A stretch of 64,000 bases of DNA from an uncultured Flavobacteriales bacterium (lineage in GTDB: Bacteria > Bacteroidota > Bacteroidia > Flavobacteriales_D > Sanyastnellaceae), in the NCBI GenBank assembly GCA_949373165.1, contig CASICO010000028.1, positions 17,753 through 81,752 of the forward strand. The letters are read 5' to 3'. Of this stretch, positions 9,184 through 17,584 are shown piece by piece. The position numbers and the translations under genes were made by a program. The notes beneath the pieces were generated by a model that was not told the origin of the DNA, made no database searches, and was given only the letters and a program-made list of their open reading frames with translations. The first letter of the stretch is position 1. Each line of letters opens with the position of its first letter.

Positions 9184-11609
9184 GGTGCAATGGTAGCCGT
9201 TGAGGTGGCGTGTGCTGCGATGTCGGACGGATTCATGCGCATTTTCCGGAATTGGCCGGTGTGATACAAGGGCGCTTGGTTGTCGTAGAAGTCACTGAAT
9301 GGATTTCCGGATTGCCCAGTGGGCAGGATGCTTTCCGCGGCGTCGATGTCGGTAAAGTCCATGCCAATGCGCATGGAGGGCCCCGAAAAGACGCTGTAGT
9401 CCACCGCTTCCTTGAGTTTGAACTCGTATTTGCACAGGGCATCTTTTGCAGCGCCCAAACCAAAGGGGCCTACGTTTAGCCAGTCTCCAAGCACGGGGAC
9501 GTCGGACATCGCGTGTTTGTGGGTGACGGTGTGGAGTTTGTTGTATTGCCAGTGATTGGGGTTGTTGCCCAGTGCGTCGGTGAGGTCTGCAGTGGCCCGA
9601 GTCAGAGCCAAACCAACAATGTCTTGTGCTGTTTCTGTGACATCGGTGGACACGTCATCCCACCAAGGAGCGTCTACATTGGCCAAGAGTCGCGGGAAGG
9701 AATTTTCGCTCACGATGGTCTTGTGCCAGGATTCAAATGGATTCACATCGGTGCTGTCCGATGCGCGTTCAAATTCATCTTCCATGGCCCCTTGAATCGT
9801 GCGGTACATCCAACGGTAATACAACGTGGGCGCGGTGTCTTCACCAAGGTGGCTGCCATCCCATCCTTTGAAAGCAGAGAGGACAGAGGCCGTTTGGGGG
9901 TCCAAATCTTCTGCATTCACCAAGGCCACCATCCTGGCAGCGTTGTCCCGGTAAACGGGCGAGTGGTGGTCCAATTGTAAGGTTTGCGCTTGTCCAAGGG
10001 TCCAATCGCTTTTGGCTTCCATGGCAGCGATGATGCCGGCTCCACGGGTGTTACCGGCGTAGTAATGACCGGGATAGTGAACCCCGGCGACGCTGTCTGG
10101 CGCATTGTTGGCGGAGTACACATAACCACAGCTGGGATTGACGGACTGAGGATTGAGCGAAAAGGGGTACCATCCTTGGGGCTCGTTGCGAGGATCGGAG
10201 CCGTCGATGGCGGTTTTGGTGTCCACATGGGCCGGGCGAATGGGCAGCTTGGCGCTCGCCCACCACGCGATGTTGCCTTGGTCATCGCCGTACATGAGGT
10301 TGATTCCCGGCGCGTGCATCATGGACGCGGACTGCGCAACTTCTTCCAAGCTCTCGGCGCGGGAAAATCCGAAGAAGGCCTCGTGCAGGCGGTTTTCCGG
10401 ATACTGCGTAAAGGTCCACCACATGGCCACGTCGTCTTCAATGAGCGGGCCGTGGTGGGTGCTGCGCAATTCAAACGTTACCGCTTCTCCGCCGGACACT
10501 TCAATGGTTTCAGTGTGGGTTTCGATGTCGCGCCATTCGTCCCCGTGCAGGTAGCGGTCACCTTCTATGGTCTCTCGGTACAGGTCAATGTCGTCGTTGA
10601 CGAACATGGTAATGCCCCATGAATGGTGTCGGGTGTGTCCGATGGCGGGAAAGGGAAGCCCTGCGAGATGGTTGCCATAGTACTCCACTTCTGGGGTCAC
10701 AATGTGGGCCTCATACCAGACCGAAGGCTGGGCATAGCCCATGTGGGCGTCGTTGCAGAAGATGACCTCTCCGCTGGCTGTTTTGTCGCCACCAATCACC
10801 CAAGCATTGGACCCAAGCCATTGAGGAACAGGGCGCAAGGCGTCCAGTCGGTGGGCCGTGGAAGCAATCGAAGTCAGGTCTTGTCTTGGAACCGGACCGG
10901 ACATGTGCGCTGTCTCGTCGGGGGTTTGGGGCGCGATGAGGGTGTCTTGCGGTTTGCCGAAAACGGGAATGCGTGTAAACCCATCGGGGCCGAGGGCGAG
11001 GTCGGCCATGTAGTCCGGACCTAAGTTTTGCTTCATCCAATCGAGGATGGGCTCTGTCTTTAAGTGGATGGCAAAGCTGTAGGCCATGAATCCAGTGGCG
11101 CAATAGACGTCGTGCGTGTCGAAGGGTTGGGGCTTCGTGCCAAGCAATCGGTACTCCAAAGGGGTGTCGCCTTCTGTGATGAACCGATTGATGCCCTCGA
11201 GGTAGGCTGCCATGGCCGATTGAATGCGCACTGGAGCTTGGGCAAGGAAATCCTCGGTGACCCTTTTGGCGGCTTCGTTCATGCCCAGCGTGCGCAGGTA
11301 TTGGTCGTTTTCGATCATATCGGGACCAAGCAATGCAGAGAGTTCACCGCCACCAGCTCGGCGGAGAAGGTCCATCTGCCAAAGCCGTTCAGCGGCGTGG
11401 ACATAACCCAGTGCATACATGGCGTCGTTCTCGGAGTCTGCATAGATGTGCGGCACGGCCATGTCGTCAAAGACGATGTTCACGGGCGCCGACACTGCAT
11501 CTGATTTCAGCGTAAAACTGTAATCGGTTCCGCTGGATTGAACAAAGCCGAGGGTGCACAGGATCAGCAAGACCAACAACAGGCCGAGCGCTTTGAGGAC
11601 ATTTTTCAT
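9180..11609 (-). CDS. Penicillin acylase (penicillin amidase) family N-terminal-nucleophile hydrolase
   Basis: The 809-residue protein has an N-terminal hydrophobic segment for membrane anchoring or export. It carries the family hallmarks: the A-chain start VPHIYADSENDAMYALGYVHAAERLWQ, a linker of about 130 residues, and the autocleavage site LG-SNAW with Ser267 as the predicted N-terminal nucleophile of the B chain. GHTRHHSWGITMFVND and the C-terminal GPSMRIGMDF block are also typical. Members cleave amide bonds, including acyl-homoserine lactones and N-acylated amino acids as well as penicillins. The natural substrate here cannot be assigned. It lies 50 bp after the fasciclin gene and overlaps the next gene by 4 bp. 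Confidence 0.92.
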   Translation of the reverse strand: MKNVLKALGLLLVLLILCTLGFVQSSGTDYSFTLKSDAVSAPVNIVFDDMAVPHIYADSENDAMYALGYVHAAERLWQMDLLRRAGGGELSALLGPDMIENDQYLRTLGMNEAAKRVTEDFLAQAPVRIQSAMAAYLEGINRFITEGDTPLEYRLLGTKPQPFDTHDVYCATGFMAYSFAIHLKTEPILDWMKQNLGPDYMADLALGPDGFTRIPVFGKPQDTLIAPQTPDETAHMSGPVPRQDLTSIASTAHRLDALRPVPQWLGSNAWVIGGDKTASGEVIFCNDAHMGYAQPSVWYEAHIVTPEVEYYGNHLAGLPFPAIGHTRHHSWGITMFVNDDIDLYRETIEGDRYLHGDEWRDIETHTETIEVSGGEAVTFELRSTHHGPLIEDDVAMWWTFTQYPENRLHEAFFGFSRAESLEEVAQSASMMHAPGINLMYGDDQGNIAWWASAKLPIRPAHVDTKTAIDGSDPRNEPQGWYPFSLNPQSVNPSCGYVYSANNAPDSVAGVHYPGHYYAGNTRGAGIIAAMEAKSDWTLGQAQTLQLDHHSPVYRDNAARMVALVNAEDLDPQTASVLSAFKGWDGSHLGEDTAPTLYYRWMYRTIQGAMEDEFERASDSTDVNPFESWHKTIVSENSFPRLLANVDAPWWDDVSTDVTETAQDIVGLALTRATADLTDALGNNPNHWQYNKLHTVTHKHAMSDVPVLGDWLNVGPFGLGAAKDALCKYEFKLKEAVDYSVFSGPSMRIGMDFTDIDAAESILPTGQSGNPFSDFYDNQAPLYHTGQFRKMRMNPSDIAAHATSTATIAP

Positions 11610-11659
11610 GGCGCGATTCGCAGGTGCTCAAGGTACTGCAAGGCCAGGGGATGATGCGG

Positions 11660-13825
11660 TTACCTCACGATGAGGCGAAGGGTTTGGCTGGCGCCTCCTT
11701 CGGTCTGCATTTGTCCGAGATAAGTGCCCGCTGGCAATCGGCCCAAATTCAAGGTGGTTTGTCCCTGCCCAGTCTGAAACAGCACCTCTTGCCCAAGGAG
11801 TGTCCGAACGGTCAGTGCCCAGTTGACCTCTGCCTCGATGCCGGTGAGCATCACGGATCCTTCAGCTGGATTCGGAACGAAACAGAGCGCCACCGGTCCC
11901 GACGCTTCTGCGATGCTCGTCGCAGAACAAATCACCACACCGGATACATTCTCTGCGGGCACATATTGCTCGACTTGGTCGACAAGGATGTTGCCCTCTT
12001 CATCCTCCACTTGGTAGCTGTAATATTCAGAGTAGTAGCCACCATTGACCTCGAAGTTCACGTTGTCTCCATCTTGGATGTCCACGTACCCAACAAGCGC
12101 GTCTCCGTTAAACCAGTATCCCCCGATGATGTCTGCAAGGACGGGACCATCATAAACGAACAGCCTCGCCAAATCCCAGCCCCCGAAATCAGAATAGAGG
12201 GTCACCTTGATTTCGCTGCATTCGGGGGCATCCTCACATGCCTTGAGGCCGTACACGCCGGCTGCAGATCCGTATTGAGAGCTTGAGTTGGTTGGAGAAT
12301 CCGAGTCGAAGAGGATGGTGCCCTCGGCGTCCTCGACCTCGAAGTTGCCGGGCCATCCGTTGAACTCGGAGATGTAGTTCATGTCTACGCTGGCCCCTTC
12401 GTTCACAGCGAAGGCATAGCTGTTGGAAAAACCGTCCTGCACTGTCGGTTCTCCCACGAGCACATTGTCCACCAATACTTGCATGACACCGCTCCAGCCC
12501 TCCCCGCCAGGGGCATACATGTTCAGAGTCCAGGTGCCACAAGTGCCCACTGGATTCGGGAATTCGAAGTCGATGACCTCGTTGATCACGTGAACGACAC
12601 CGTTGTAGGCCAGCAGGTCGGGTGTGATGATGGGTGCATTTTCGACGAAAATGCCGTCATCGTTCACGAAGGTGAAGATGGGGTCTCCGCCGTAACTGAT
12701 GTGAAGCCCATTGTTGCCTAGTTCGTCGCTGGTCAGCGGGACCTCTATGATGTGCCTGCGCAAGATCTCATCCCAGTATGGGGAGCCGAAGAGGTCGTCC
12801 ACGTCGTCGAACCCGTTTTCCTCAGCAAAGGCGAAGATGGCGTCATCGGTGGGTGCAAAGACGGTGAAGTGGCCGGGCGCGTCTTCGTTGTCGTTGATGA
12901 CCGGTTGACCGATGAGGTCGTCGTTGAGCAGGTTGGCGTTGATCTCCTGTTCGAACAGGGTGTGATTCGGGCTGTCGACCACGATTTGGTAGACGGTCGC
13001 CTCGGGGGAGGTGGAGGGGGCCATCCCGTAATTGATGACGTGGAAGACGCCGTTGTCGGCAACGAAGTCGGTGGCGATGATGTTGACCCCGTCGATGGTG
13101 AGCCCGCTTGCGTTTTCACCAACCAAGGCGTCCTCCCCGTTGAGGGTGGACAGGACCATCCCCGGCTCAAGGTCTTCTGCCAAATAGGATCCCTCGATGA
13201 TGTGGTATTCCAAGATGTCCTCCATGTCTGGGATGTTGAGCATGTCGAACTGATTGAGGTTCATCATGTCTTGCAATGCATTGATGGCGTTGACATCAGG
13301 GAGAAAGAGGGTGTAATCTTCGATGCCTTCCATGGCGGCCAAACAGTTGGGACAGTTGTACTGCATGGCCCAGAAGGAGGCGAAGACGTCGGGCATGTCC
13401 TCAAAATTGCCTGCCCATAATTCGTTCACCAGATCGAGGAGCGTGAAGGCGTCGACGGTGATGGAGCCCACCATGCCGAGCTGGGCCTGAAGGCCAATGC
13501 TGGAATCGAAGTTGTAGATCCCGGGAATGTCGAATGTCACGACGCCCATGCAGGTGCCTTCTTCCGTGCCTTCAGTTTGTTCGAGGTAGAACTCGGCCGG
13601 ATTGTTCCAAGACTCGCCAGTGAGGGTGTTGGAGATGCCGTTCACGTCGTGTGTGCCTTGGACGTTGACAAACGCCACTGTTTCGCCGGGCAGGATGGTC
13701 AGTTCAGCGGGGGCAAAATAGAAGTCGGCCATCGCGATGATGTGATCGGCTTCACATTGAGATTGACCTTGGACGGAACAAAAAGCCATGCTCAGCATGA
13801 CCAAAGTGCGGGTGGAGAGCTTCAT
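11660..13825 (-). CDS. Secreted cupredoxin-like / double-fasciclin protein with T9SS sorting domain
   Basis: The 721-residue protein is started at MKLSTRTLVML, which yields a normal signal peptide. Domain order is: a cupredoxin-like fold (about 24-125), two fasciclin domains (about 127-270 and 275-420, each with a VFHVIN or VVHVINEVI block), two beta-rich modules with GGWDLARLFVYDGP and similar strands, and a C-terminal T9SS domain (LPAGTYLGQM, then LRLIVR). Fasciclin domains usually mediate adhesion. In the cupredoxin the copper-ligand Cys and His appear replaced: it reads YNFDSSIG followed by LQAQLGM, where active homologues have a D-C-S-I-G then H pattern. Its copper site is therefore probably lost. 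It may be the first gene of a three-gene unit with the acylase. Confidence 0.85.
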   Translation of the reverse strand: MKLSTRTLVMLSMAFCSVQGQSQCEADHIIAMADFYFAPAELTILPGETVAFVNVQGTHDVNGISNTLTGESWNNPAEFYLEQTEGTEEGTCMGVVTFDIPGIYNFDSSIGLQAQLGMVGSITVDAFTLLDLVNELWAGNFEDMPDVFASFWAMQYNCPNCLAAMEGIEDYTLFLPDVNAINALQDMMNLNQFDMLNIPDMEDILEYHIIEGSYLAEDLEPGMVLSTLNGEDALVGENASGLTIDGVNIIATDFVADNGVFHVINYGMAPSTSPEATVYQIVVDSPNHTLFEQEINANLLNDDLIGQPVINDNEDAPGHFTVFAPTDDAIFAFAEENGFDDVDDLFGSPYWDEILRRHIIEVPLTSDELGNNGLHISYGGDPIFTFVNDDGIFVENAPIITPDLLAYNGVVHVINEVIDFEFPNPVGTCGTWTLNMYAPGGEGWSGVMQVLVDNVLVGEPTVQDGFSNSYAFAVNEGASVDMNYISEFNGWPGNFEVEDAEGTILFDSDSPTNSSSQYGSAAGVYGLKACEDAPECSEIKVTLYSDFGGWDLARLFVYDGPVLADIIGGYWFNGDALVGYVDIQDGDNVNFEVNGGYYSEYYSYQVEDEEGNILVDQVEQYVPAENVSGVVICSATSIAEASGPVALCFVPNPAEGSVMLTGIEAEVNWALTVRTLLGQEVLFQTGQGQTTLNLGRLPAGTYLGQMQTEGGASQTLRLIVR

Positions 13826-13932
13826 TATTTCTAGTTGCAGTACAACTTGAAAAGAGAACCTGTGACATGAAACCAATGTTCATTTCGGGCAGCGGTGATT
13901 TTTTTCTAAGATGTCCCCCATCTTCAGCCACA

Positions 13933-14941
13933 ATGAAGAACCCTTTGGCCCTTGTTTTACTGGTGTCATCCATGTGGCTTGGTTGTTCCGCGCAGAACAA
14001 CGTGTGCTTGCCTGTGGAGGACAATCCGTTCTCCAACGAACCGGCTTTTGCTCAGTTTACCCAATCGGTGCACGTATTGGATTGCTTTTATGTTTTGGCC
14101 GAGCCGGTCATTTCCGAAGCCCAGTTGTTGCATGTGGCGAGTGTGGTCGCGGATTTGCTCGATCAAGATGAAGACGGTGTGGCCGATGATCCCCAGCTGC
14201 AGTCGGTCTTGGCCAATGGCGGGGCGCTGATGCCTGTTTTGGCTTACGAAGGGTCTCCCGCAGAAGAGGACCTCTGGAACGAGTACGAGGGCGACGGGAT
14301 TTCCGCGGTGCTCTATGCCGATGAAATCGACCCTTCTCAGCCGGGGCATTGGGGTGCAGATGCGACAGTGGAAGAGGTGTTGCATGCCCTTCATCATGTT
14401 GGACACGTAGAGATGTATCCGGCAGCTTTTGGCTTGGACCCTAGCAGCTCCCTGTTGTCGGAAGCCATGGATGTGGCGCGGTCAGGTCAATTTTTGACGG
14501 TGCCCGAGGCTTACCCAGAGGCGGCGTTGGTACCATTACGATGACCAAACATGCGACTATGGATGCATGGCCATTGAGTACCTCTATTGGGCCACGGTCA
14601 CAGAGATGGGCATCTTGAATGATTCGGAGACCGCCGACGGCATTGCCGATGAATGGGCGCTGTATTCGCCCGCACTGCTGGAGTCCACAGACGTGCTGGT
14701 GCACGCTTTGATTGCAGACCCTCAATACCAGCTCCCCTTGCAGGCCCCCGATGGGCAGTATTGCCCAGCACAGTTGGATGTGCGGTTTGAAGGCCATTTG
14801 GACCGTGTGTTGATAGAGGTCCTGGACTTGTCGGGGAAAGAGGTCCCCATGGTTGTTTTCGAAGGGGCGCCAATGCGGTTGTTTATTTGTCGGTACAGCG
14901 ACGGAACCTCACGTCAGGAGATGGGAGGACCTCGCCATTAA
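13933..14941 (+). pseudogene. Lipoprotein of unknown function with a frameshift near 14520
   Basis: MKNPLALVLLVSSMWLGC is a lipoprotein signal. The protein continues with an EF-hand-like DQDEDGVADD segment and a striking EEVLHALHHVGH histidine cluster, reads to PEAYPEA, and then hits a stop. The next frame picks up exactly in register with RWYHYDDQTCDYGCMAIEYLYWATVTEMG and runs to 14941. Removing one base near 14520-14529 restores a protein of about 335 residues. I do not know the family. The Glu/His pattern could bind metal, but that is a guess. The shift is probably a sequencing insertion, since both halves look well preserved. A start further upstream at 13867 is possible but would spoil the signal peptide. 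Confidence 0.65.
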
Positions 14942-14968
14942 ACGGGCCAGCAACCCCCACTATTTTAC

Positions 14969-15460
14969 ATGGGTCAAATGGATGTGTCTGAACTCGAAAT
15001 TGTGGCTTTTGAGACGCGTTATGCTTCGTCATTTTTTGAGCTAAACAAGGCTTGGTTGGAGGCGCATTTTTTAATTGAGCCCTATGATTTCAAGGTGCTA
15101 CAGAACCCCAGAGAGATGGTGCTCGAAAAAGGGGGGTACATCTTTTTTGGCACCATAAGCGAAGAGGTGGTCGCCACGTTTGCGCTCACGCCTTCGGGGC
15201 CCGCTTCCATGGAGCTCAACAAGATGGCAGTTCGGGAAGACTGGCGCTCAAAAGGGATTGGACATCGGCTCATGTCTTTTGCTCTGGCGCATTGCCAGGC
15301 GCTGGAGTTGGAGGTGTTGGAGCTGTATACCCACACCAAATTGCAAAGTGCGTTGCACCTCTATCGCAAATTCGGTTTTGAGGTGGTTCCTGTCCCTTCG
15401 GATTGTGTGTATGAACGCGCGGACATCCGCATGCAGCGTGTTCTGCGCACAACAGCATGA
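14969..15460 (+). CDS. GNAT-family N-acetyltransferase
   Basis: This 163-residue protein has the GNAT acetyl-CoA-binding core. Beta-4 (FALTPSGPASMELNKMAV) leads into the pyrophosphate-binding motif VREDWRSKGIGHRLM, followed by LELEVLELYTHTKLQSALHLYRKFGFE, the typical final helix-strand. It transfers an acetyl group from acetyl-CoA to an amine. The acceptor substrate cannot be predicted. The start could also be the Met three codons downstream. It stands alone between the broken lipoprotein and the DoxX gene. Confidence 0.88.
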   Translation: MGQMDVSELEIVAFETRYASSFFELNKAWLEAHFLIEPYDFKVLQNPREMVLEKGGYIFFGTISEEVVATFALTPSGPASMELNKMAVREDWRSKGIGHRLMSFALAHCQALELEVLELYTHTKLQSALHLYRKFGFEVVPVPSDCVYERADIRMQRVLRTTA

Positions 15461-15543
15461 GGGACAATCGCGGAGGGGCTGGGCCTCGGACTTCTTGTTC
15501 TTGATTAAGGCCCATCGGTTGGAGACGCGCTTGTTTTGAAGAC

Positions 15544-15921
15544 ATGAAAAAGACACAAACCGCAGTGCGTATTCTTTTGGGCTTGATGCTCGTGATTTTT
15601 GGACTCAATAAGTTCGTTGGCTTCATGCCCTTGCCCGCCATGGCCGAGCCAGCGGGCATTTTTATGGGGGCGCTTGCTGCCAGTGGATATGTCCTTCCGA
15701 TTGTGGCCGTCGTGGAAATCCTTGTCGGAATTCTGTGTTTTGCGAACCGGTATCAGCCTTTGGCCCTGGTTGTCCTTTTTCCGGTCATGTTGAATGCCTT
15801 TCTTTTTCACTTGTTCTTGGATCCCGCGGGCATCGGAGGGGCTGCATTGGTGTTGGGCATGAACGTCTTTCTGCTTTTTTCGCACCGGGAGGCGTTTGCT
15901 GCGCTGCTGAGCCAGCATTGA
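15544..15921 (+). CDS. DoxX-family small membrane protein
   Basis: The 125-residue protein has four predicted membrane helices. It begins KTQTAVRILLGLMLVIFGLNKF, matching the DoxX N-terminal helix with its FGxNKF turn. GYVLPIVAVVEILVGILCF and a final helix containing VLGMNVFLLF follow. DoxX proteins are associated with redox or electron-transport functions in various bacteria, but this type has no proven role. It has its own upstream gap of about 80 bp. Confidence 0.85.
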   Translation: MKKTQTAVRILLGLMLVIFGLNKFVGFMPLPAMAEPAGIFMGALAASGYVLPIVAVVEILVGILCFANRYQPLALVVLFPVMLNAFLFHLFLDPAGIGGAALVLGMNVFLLFSHREAFAALLSQH

Positions 15922-16051
15922 CTTGGGGCGTTCTGTGATCGCAGACGGACATTTTGGGGCCGAACGGGTTAAACCTTGATGTCCATTGAGCGTCTACTTT
16001 GCAGTGGGCTTTTTTAGGAGACGTTTCCTGAATCTAAATCCGCTGTCTGCG

Positions 16052-17584
16052 ATGATTCCAACTTCTTTTTCTCGTCACATTGCGACGAGCTGCTTCTTTT
16101 TGTGGGGGGTGTTGTTTGCTGTGAATGCCCAGCAAATGGATGGATTTGCGCTGTACAACAGCAACAACTCGAGCACAGCATATTTGATTGATGCCGAAGG
16201 AGACATCGCCCACACGTGGAGTTGTCCAACTCAAGCCAATTACGCGCTGGCCCTTCGAGACAATGGGAACATTGTGAGAGGGTGTGTCAATCAAAACAAC
16301 GAATTGAACGGCGCAGCTGTTGGGGGAAAGGTCCAAGAATTGGACCCGGAAGGGAATGTGGTTTGGGAGTTCATTTATTCCAATTCAGAAGTTGTGACTC
16401 ACCACGATTTGGCCTTGATGCCCAATGGACATGTTTTGCTGACGGCTTGGGAGGTGGTCGAAGGGGATGAGCTCGACAACTTGGGCTACACAGGGAATGG
16501 CAGCAAACTCGCGACGCATTTTATTGAAGTGGCACAAGATGGCTCCGGCGGCGAGGTGGTTTGGGAATGGCACATCAAAGACCACCTGGTTCAAACCGAA
16601 AATGAAGCCTTGGAGAACTTCGGGCAAATTCTAGACCATCCAGAATTGCTCAATGCCAACATTTCGACAGGCGGCGGCGGCGGCGGTGGCGGCGGTGCTT
16701 CAGATTGGTTTCACGTCAATGGAATCGACTACAATCCGGACTTGGATCAGATTGTCTTCAGTTCCCGCTTCTTAAGTGAGATTTTTGTAATCGACCACAG
16801 CACAACCACCGAGGAGGCTGCGGGCCACTCAGGTGGAAACAGCGGCATGGGCGGGGATTTTCTTTACCGTTGGGGCAAACCGAGTAACTATGGGGCGAAT
16901 TCACCTCAAGTCATCACCTCTGCTTGTCACGATGCGCGTTGGATCTTGGACGATGGCCGGCCGAATGGAGGATTCATTCAAGTGTTCAACAACTCTGGAA
17001 ATGGCGGCGGTTCATCAGTAGATGCCATTGATGCACCGCACGAAGGATACACCTATGCTCATACTCCTGGTGCGGCGTTTGAGCCCACGAGTTATTCGTG
17101 GCGTCACGAATGCATAGCCGATGCTCCCGGTCAATCCGCTGCAGATCGAATGGCAGACGGCAACATTTTTGTGAACCTTTCTAGCGGTCAGGGTGGAGCG
17201 GGATACATGTACGAGGTGGACATGGAGGGGAACTTGTTGTTCCAATACAATTCGCAATCTCAAAAAGCTTTTCGTTATCCCTGCGATCATCCGGGCATCC
17301 AGGCTTTGCTGTCCAATCCCTGCGAGCCTGTAGTGGGCATTGATGCACTGCCGGTTTTGAATTGGACGATGTTTCCAAACCCGACAACAGGAGGTGTGGA
17401 ATTTGTTGGAGAATTTGGTTTAAAGGGGCTCGATGAGGTCTTGGTTCGGGATGCCATGGGCCGCCTTATTGTTCACAGCAAACAGGTCAATCGGATGGAT
17501 TTGAGTCAGCATTCCTCTGGGGTGTATTGGGTTGAAGCCCGTCATGCTGGTTTGGCTCAAATGCGGCGGTTGGTCATTCAATGA
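16052..17584 (+). CDS. Arylsulfotransferase-like secreted beta-propeller with T9SS domain
   Basis: A 510-residue protein is started at MIPTSFSRHIATS, which gives a signal peptide ending NAQ; an in-frame TTG 66 bp upstream is less likely. The repeats resemble the bacterial arylsulfate sulfotransferase propeller: AYLIDAEGDIAHTWSCP, ALRDNGNIVRG, VQELDPEGNVVWEF, THHDLALMPNGHVLL, DWFHVNGIDYNPDLDQIVFSSR. His residues of the THHD and DWFHVN motifs match positions used by that family. A nine-glycine tract sits near residue 210. A T9SS domain (MFPNPTTGG, then SGVYWVEARHAG) closes the protein. Its stop overlaps the CotH start (ATGA). Enzymatic activity is not certain. Confidence 0.8.
   Translation: MIPTSFSRHIATSCFFLWGVLFAVNAQQMDGFALYNSNNSSTAYLIDAEGDIAHTWSCPTQANYALALRDNGNIVRGCVNQNNELNGAAVGGKVQELDPEGNVVWEFIYSNSEVVTHHDLALMPNGHVLLTAWEVVEGDELDNLGYTGNGSKLATHFIEVAQDGSGGEVVWEWHIKDHLVQTENEALENFGQILDHPELLNANISTGGGGGGGGGASDWFHVNGIDYNPDLDQIVFSSRFLSEIFVIDHSTTTEEAAGHSGGNSGMGGDFLYRWGKPSNYGANSPQVITSACHDARWILDDGRPNGGFIQVFNNSGNGGGSSVDAIDAPHEGYTYAHTPGAAFEPTSYSWRHECIADAPGQSAADRMADGNIFVNLSSGQGGAGYMYEVDMEGNLLFQYNSQSQKAFRYPCDHPGIQALLSNPCEPVVGIDALPVLNWTMFPNPTTGGVEFVGEFGLKGLDEVLVRDAMGRLIVHSKQVNRMDLSQHSSGVYWVEARHAGLAQMRRLVIQ
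16670..16696 (+). repeat. GGC-type trinucleotide tract encoding nine glycines
   Basis: Nine consecutive Gly codons (GGC or GGT) lie inside the arylsulfotransferase-like gene. A trinucleotide repeat like this can change length by slippage without breaking the frame. Here it forms a flexible linker in the propeller. Confidence 0.85.
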
